NCBI GenBank assembly: GCA_963920525.1
Contig: OY986435.1
Span: forward strand, 301,953,908-302,017,907
Length of the DNA: 64,000 nucleotides
Source: Dichetophora obliterata
Taxonomy: Eukaryota; Arthropoda; Insecta; Diptera; Sciomyzidae
Direction of reading: 5' to 3'
The translations under genes and the position numbers were made by a program. Under the pieces are notes generated by a model that worked only from the letters and a program-made list of their open reading frames with translations, did no database searches and was not told where the DNA came from. Every line of letters begins with the position of its first letter. Position 1 is the first letter of the stretch. This document shows, in pieces, positions 58,557 through 64,000 of the stretch.

Positions 58557-61500
58557 TAGGGTGTCCGTTACTTGTATGGCCGATTTTATTTTATGAAAAT
58601 GTTTAAGTCTCACCCCTCAAAAAGTTGAGGCTTGATGCATAAATGACTCTCCAAAAATTTCACGCCCCTGGGACCACGCCTTCCCGTCCCGACTTACGCT
58701 TGAAATTTTACTTTATAACTTTCACGCGACATGAGAAGATAAATCGCAAAATATAATAATAATAATAAAAAAAACATACCGGCAGCCAGAAAATACAGTT
58801 TTATGTGTTTAAATTTCATAATTTGTATTTAAAGTAATTTTTGTGCAATTAGGATAAAGTTTTCTATGGTTATCAACACATTGCATCACATATTCGAATT
58901 GACTTTCATCCTTTGTCAGCAGGCCATGATATTCTTCCACTAACGTTACGGCTCGTTCCGCAGTATCATTTACAACCATTAAATTAGTGACTAAGTTCCT
59001 TCCATTGACAAAGGTTTCATCATTTTCCCACTTCTGAGGATCTTTTTTTAAAAACGAGGAATCTATGTTGAACCGTGAAAAAAAGTTCATGCTTCTGCTT
59101 GATATAAAAAAATCTATAAATTTTCCTGAATAAAAAACCAAATTAGTACAGTTAGTATTTACTGAACTATATAATATTTTACCTGAATACGATTGTATGT
59201 CTTTATAATCTATCAACAGCTTTTTATTCGCTTTAACTTTTGACTCTTTTTGTAGCGCATTTACCATATTGGTTCTTGTAGTGGCGTTTAATCTAACATC
59301 AAAAAAGGCTAAAGCAGAAGTTTCTTCAACGAGATACCATAAGTGGTTACATAATTTTTTAACAGCTGCCTCCGACGTTTCTGGATCTTTGCCTTTGTAC
59401 AATATGAGATTTTGTAGAAAATTCAAATCATTGACGCAAGCTTCAGATGCATTGGGGCAGTTAAACCATGCCTTAACATAAAACTTAATGATGAAATTAC
59501 AAACGTCTGCTAGTGCATCCTCTTGGTCTGCTGGAATGGAACATTGTTCTCGTAACAGAAATATTTTTAAGCAGTATATTGCTCGAGACATCCATCTGGC
59601 TTGATGCATTGCTTCCGGAGGTCGAATTGTGACAGAAGTTTCTTTATGTGGTGTTATAAAACATTCTGTCAACTCTAAAAACTCACGGTAATCCTCCCTT
59701 ATATGAGTTTTAGCTAGTTGCTCCGAAACAAAACTCATAATTTCTCCTACTTCAGGTTCTATGATACGGCAACGCTTGTGACCTATTCCAGTGCTTATAG
59801 TTTTTGGGTTAATATTTTTCCAGCCGATTTTAAAATTTTTAAATAACGGCACATCTGGACTTGTTGATAACTGGGGCAACTTTCTTTCAAATACTGCTTT
59901 CAAAACCAACTCATAAATATGATGACGACAAGGAAGGTAGAGCAGGTCTCTACCGAGCATGTTCTCCAAGAGCACACAAGCTCCATTCGACCGACCCGTA
60001 TTTGAAGCTGTAGTATCACAACACAATGCACTAACTTTGTCTTTCAAGTCCCACTTTTCTAATACTTTAAAAACAGCCGTTGCTTGCGCTTTGCCAGATG
60101 CATTATCAAGTTTGGGAATCTCAAGAATATGTTCCACTTTAGTCCCGGTAACAAGTATTGGAAGGCGTTCAACAGCTTTTTCATTAACATCTAGAGCCAC
60201 AAAAATTATACATTTGTAATATAAATATTGCAATTTCACTTACTCAATGTCGGCAGTAGCTTTCCATCCCAATGAACTACAAGAAATGGTTGATTCAATT
60301 CCTTAAATTTTGCTTTTAGGTCTTGAGCACGCGCACATCTTAATTTTGCACGTTGTTGTTGGATTGATGTTTTTGTAATTATTAAATTATCCAATTTGTG
60401 ACCCAAAGCTTCTGCTGCCGCCTGCAATATAAAAACTGCATTTCGGGCGCTTACGCGACATCGATCCAGTACTGCAACTAATTTTGGAGTGATGAAATGT
60501 TTAGTTGCCCTCTTGGTTACCGCTGATTCTGGATATGATGCTGTTGAAATAGATTCAGCAATTTCTTCATCCTGTTCATTCTGTTCATCCTGTTCGTCCT
60601 GTTCATCCTGTTCGTCCGAATCGTCTTCAAATAAATTCTCACTACAATTTCTAGGACGTTTATTATTAAGATGATTCTGCTGACGGTTGAGTTCTTCTTG
60701 CTTTCGCTTCTCTCTTTTCTTCTCAATTTGTGTAAGGTTATAGTCAACTCCACTCATATAGCCTACGCGGCCCGGTTGTCTCTGAGAAAGGAGAAAGTGC
60801 CTATCCTCTTCTATTTTCATCATTGATAAGGCATCAGCATGAGAAACATCAAAAAGGTTCTCCAAATTGTTGCTGAATAGGGCTTCTCTTTCACGAAATA
60901 CACTCCCATCTTTTTTATTATTTTTTTGCAGATCACCCCATTCACCATACATTTTTAATAATTTAGAAATGCAGTGCTGGCTTTGTTTGGTTGGTATGCG
61001 TGCTTTTTCCCAAAAAATCGTTACCTCACGTATTACTAAACTTGCACTATTGCGTGCATTTAATTTCACTATTCTCATATTGTAAAAAAAAATCGATAAA
61101 ACTTGTCTATTGGATGGTAATTTTGACCCGGTTATGTTTAAATCAATAGCGCCAATTAGATAAATAATATTATTTTTTCTTAATGACAATGCCATTCTGC
61201 TTTTAATCACTCTTGCTTCACTGACTTTTGAAGACTAAAACCATTGTTTTAGTGAAGGAGTATTGAAAGCTGAAAGAAATAAATACAGAATATAACGGGA
61301 CACTGTGTTTCTGGGTGCGGGGGGAAAGCGACAGAAGCGAAAGAGCTTGCTTGGTGTAGTGAAAAAATGAGCAGCATTTTTCTTTCCTATCACATGTGTG
61401 CCATCGCTGTCATAGTCGTTGCAAACGCAATCATTTTGTGTGTGTATCTGTTTCATTTCATTATTTGTCATTTCATTTTCGTAGTCATAGTCAACAACGC

Positions 61501-61706
61501 ATTCTACAAATGGAAATTAGTCAGTAAATTTAAACCCTGCATACGAGTGCATTTTAAGTATGTGCAAAATTTCAAGCGTAAGTCGGGACGGGAAGGCGTG
61601 GTCCTAGGGGCGTGAAATTTTTGGAGAGTCATTTTTGCATCAGACCTCCACTTTTTGAGGGGTGAGACCAACAATTTTTCCACTTTGAAAAATAACGGAC
61701 ACCCTA
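58557..61706 (-). mobile_element. Divergent hAT-like transposon, apparently intact
   Basis: The 3,150-bp element is flanked by exact ATATACAT duplications (58549-58556 and 61707-61714), with TA at the centre of the site. The terminal inverted repeats are unusually long, about 150 bp, starting TAGGGTGTCCGTTA and containing TCACCCCTCAAAAAGT and GACCACGCCTTCCCGTCCCG at both ends. The minus strand carries a two-exon transposase gene without stops. An exact duplication, matching ends and an open gene suggest a recent insertion. Confidence 0.85.
58809..61195 (-). CDS. Putative hAT-like transposase, two exons
   Basis: Exon 1 is 61195-60244 and exon 2 is 60190-58809; a 53-bp intron (60191-60243) has a GTAAGT donor and a CTCTAG acceptor, and the join keeps frame to give about 777 residues. 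The start at 61195 is the first ATG of the frame; Met at 61078 is an alternative. The N-terminal part is basic with an acidic DEQDEQDEQ repeat (near 60600). The core has HWDGK (Asp about 310), LCCDTTASNTGRSNGA (Asp about 376), PCRHHIYELVLKAVF (Cys/His) and MHQARWMSRA (RW), an order that parallels D, D, C-x2-H and RW of hAT transposases. No typical hATC block is obvious. I recall similar proteins of unknown function in other invertebrates; assignment to hAT rests mainly on the 8-bp duplication. Confidence 0.75.
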
Positions 61707-62336
61707 ATATACATATAAAACAAATGTCACTTAAATTTATTTTTTTTTCTTTTTAGTTCACGTCTTTTTTAAATAATTGATTATTCTTAAAAATTCTTTT
61801 TTACTTTGGCGTAATCGATTCGACGAAGCATGACTTTTATGTATAAAAAAATAAGCATGTCCTTCCAGGGTTAATGAGATGGCCAGTGCCGGATTAAGAC
61901 TACTTGATGCCCTAAGCAATCAATCCACGCCTCTGAGCAATCCAATACTAAATTTTTAACGGTCTTTAAAAATTGTTAAACGTATTTATTGCAATGACAC
62001 AGATCCATTGGCGTCGGAAGCGGGGGCAAGGGGGCAGTTGCCCCCACTTTTTTAGCTAGATAAACAATTTAATAGGAAAACTTCAAAAGTTATTCAAAAT
62101 ATCAGTTTTTTTACAACGATAATATTTTTGTATTATATATTTTCCTCTTCTTTCTCTCTTCTTCATAAGCATGCTTGCGGATAACCATTTTCTTTCTCTG
62201 TGTTTGCAAAAAGATAGAACAAAATGTAGAGGTTCTACTGCAAACCCACCACTTCAGTTTAAAAGCACCCTTAAGTATGTAACTTAATGCTTGTTAATTT
62301 TGCAACTCTGGTAAGAAAAAATTTGACATGTTCTTA

Positions 62337-62655
62337 GGGGCTTTCCATATATGACGACATGTTGTACGATAAGTTAGATGGAAAACTAATGCGACTATTT
62401 GATTGAGCGTTCGAACGATCCAACTTGTAAAGCAACATCATTAATTGCAAGCTCTCAAGCAGAACACATCCGGCTAATAGTTAAGCAACTTTTAGATGCC
62501 CTAACAATTGAGCAGTAATTTTACATAGTTGTACAATATTGTATAATCGGCAGAAAAAAACCAAAAATTTCGACTATCGTTTTAGCTTACGCATGGTACT
62601 ACATGTTGTACAATCTGCCATGTTGGTCCAATGTTTTGGACCATGCGAAAGCCCC
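62337..62655. mobile_element. Palindromic MITE, GGGGCTTTC family, copy 2
   Basis: The ends are GGGGCTTTCCATATA and, inverted, GGGGCTTTCGCATGG. TA flanks it at 62335-62336 and 62656-62657, as for the related element at 31073-31662. Short ACATGTTGTACGAT / ACATGTTGTACAAT words are repeated in both arms. It has cut the hAT transposase remnant. Confidence 0.65.
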
Positions 62656-62660
62656 TACTG

Positions 62661-63420
62661 TGAATTAGCTGATGAAAATGCACCTCGACGCTTTGAAGAA
62701 ACATCAAATCCGGTTCCTTCAGTACAGTTGCCATTATATGATCGGCTACGAAAAGATTATTTCGAAATTTTTGATCTTCTCTCAAATGAGATAACGGCTA
62801 GATTCGATCAAACAGGTTGATATTTGACTTATTTTTTTGTTTTTGCATGTTTACACCAGCTTCACTCAACCGACTCACTTTGATTTAACATTCGGTGAGT
62901 CGGTTGAGTGAAGCTAGTGTAAACTGGCACTTTGTAAATCTTATTGTACATTTAAACAGATCTTGACACTCTGGAATTGTTGGAAAATATTGTAATCGAA
63001 GCCTTCAACGGAAAAGTGCCTTCTGAACAAAATCTAAAAACAAAACTAGATCTTTATGCAGATGACTTTTTTGCAGATGAAATTGCTGAAGCAATTGCCT
63101 GGCCAAACACCTTCAAATTGTAGTGGTATTGTATCCCAATTTGCGAAAAATTCGGTAACTGTAAAAAAACTATTAAATGAAGATGAAAAACTTATTGCTT
63201 CTCTTTGACTGTGCCTGCATCAGCAGCTTCATCTGAGCGTTTTTTTAGTGCACTAAGACGACTTAAAACGTATCTTCGAGCAACTATGACACAGAAACGA
63301 CTCACTCATGCGGCACTTATACACATTCACAAAGATAAAACCGAAGAATTGAAATCGATGGAGGTGGTGAAAGAGTTTGTTTCTCGTAAGGACACAAAGA
63401 AACATTTTGGAATAATTTAA
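62661..63420 (+). pseudogene. hAT transposase C-terminal remnant
   Basis: Pieces read ELADENAPRRFEETS, then RLRKDYFEIFDLLSNEITAR (to 62820), then LDTLELLENIVIEAFNGKVP (about 62963-63023), then VPASAASSERFFSALRRLKT (from about 63208) and MTQKRLTHAALIHIHKD. The last blocks are the hATC dimerisation region with the SERFFS hallmark. The frame changes several times. Together they make about the last 230 residues of a transposase in the ZMYM-associated hAT group. Confidence 0.75.
62849..62924. repeat. 76-bp near-perfect hairpin
   Basis: The arms 62849-62878 and 62895-62924 (30 bp each, starting GTTTACACCAGCTTCACTCA) have a single mismatch and a 16-bp loop. It lies inside the hAT remnant, after the codon run that ends at 62820, and may be a very small MITE. 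Confidence 0.75.
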
Positions 63421-63904
63421 ATTGATATAACTTTTTGTACCTTATTGCATTTAAACCATGTAAAGATATACCTAGTCTTGCTTTATAAAAGCAACCATTA
63501 TTTCTTATATTTTCATATTACCATATGAAAGATCCTTTAAAGAATGATCTCTAATATTGAAATTGGAAGAAATTTTAAAAATAATGAAATTTTAATATTT
63601 TTTATATATTTTTATATTTTTTTTATTAGATTATTGGTAGTTAAACGATTTTAAACTAAAATAAAAAATTTGTTTATTCACATTCATGTTTCTTTGAAGA
63701 ACCACCACCATTTGTACTGCCCCCCAGATAAAATTAGCTTCCGACGCGCTTGCACAGATCATTACTTACCTTAGAATTTGTACAAAAGAAGATAGAGATA
63801 CGTAGAGTAGGTATTACAATTTGGAGTTAATTACAACGTGGAGTAGGTATTTATTGAAATGCGACTTGCCACTTGCCACTTTCAACTTTTACGGACATTA
63901 AATT

Positions 63905-63999
63905 CGCATTTTAAATTCGTGTTTTTAAGTTCAACATTTTTAGCATATCTGCCTCTTTATATAACACTGATAAAGCATCGAGCCTTTCCTGTAGCATCG
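63905..63999 (-). pseudogene. hAT transposase C-terminal fragment at window edge
   Basis: The minus strand reads MLQERLDALSVLYKEADM, then a MLNLKTRI end and a stop, resembling the extreme C terminus of hAT transposases (RL..LS.L..E...L). The rest would be to the right of the window. Confidence 0.4.
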
Positions 64000-64000
64000 T

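Larger units (their letters stand above)
62006..63752 (+). mobile_element. Deleted hAT element (ZMYM-like) with 8-bp duplication
   Basis: The ends CATTGGCGTCGGAAGC and, inverted, CAAGCGCGTCGGAAGC form imperfect inverted repeats. Exact CACAGATC duplications flank it at 61998-62005 and 63753-63760. Only the C-terminal third of a transposase remains, and a MITE (62337-62655) and a hairpin (62849-62924) have entered the coding part. Confidence 0.75.
61884..64000 (-). mobile_element. Second hAT element, running off the window
   Basis: CAGTGCCGGATTAAGACTAC at 61884 is a typical left end for one group of hAT elements. A minus-strand transposase C-terminal piece is present at 63905-63999. The nested hAT at 62006-63752 lies between the two. 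The right end is outside the window. Confidence 0.5.

Overview
This window is eukaryotic and comes from the AT-rich, transposon-laden genome of a fly, most likely a higher (brachyceran) dipteran. The support is a Warts/LATS kinase gene with the PPxY motifs, glutamine tracts and small introns expected in flies, a Pitchoune-type DEAD-box helicase gene, and mariner, BEL/Pao, RTE-like and hAT elements. A tephritid-like fly is a guess that a species search would settle.

Only three host genes are visible, all on the plus strand. (1) warts (wts), 12181-15711: six coding exons ending in a complete kinase domain; the first coding exon is not seen and probably lies upstream of the window. (2) A single-exon GAR1-like H/ACA snoRNP protein gene, 40022-40579. 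(3) pitchoune (pit), 41015-48472: seven exons giving a complete 671-residue ribosome-biogenesis helicase, with a perfect CACGTG E-box 78 bp before its ATG and a 4.7-kb fifth intron filled with retroelement pieces and tandem repeats. warts is the last kinase of the Hippo growth pathway. GAR1 and Pit are nucleolar factors, and Pit is a known growth/Myc target.

Most of the rest is mobile DNA. 1-12180: a non-LTR endonuclease scrap, a complete but dead mariner, an 858-bp near-perfect palindrome with Tc1-like ends, a reverse RTE-like retrotransposon with a MITE nested in its 3' tail, a tRNA-headed SINE-like sequence and a degenerate tandem repeat. 17.9-35.6 kb: a deep nest of hAT-type elements, many bounded by exact 8-bp target-site duplications, with a broken BEL/Pao retrotransposon inside it. 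In about 18 bp of ancestral sequence, three overlapping 8-bp sites (AGTTAGGC, GGCTAGTG, GTGTAGAC) have taken at least five separate insertions; GTGTAGAC alone is now present four times, spread over about 10 kb. 35.6-40 kb and 50.4-54 kb are mostly unrecognised AT-rich DNA. 54-64 kb: a Tc1 remnant, a second and fuller RTE-like copy, a long-TIR MITE, an apparently intact 3,150-bp divergent hAT-like transposon with an exact 8-bp duplication (ATATACAT) and a two-exon transposase, and a deleted hAT nested in another hAT that runs off the window.

The most notable items are the hAT insertion hotspot, the divergent intact hAT-like transposon at 58557-61706, the family of CATGG-ended non-autonomous elements, and the GAR1-like gene that lacks long RGG arms. 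All calls come from reading the sequence; no database search was possible.
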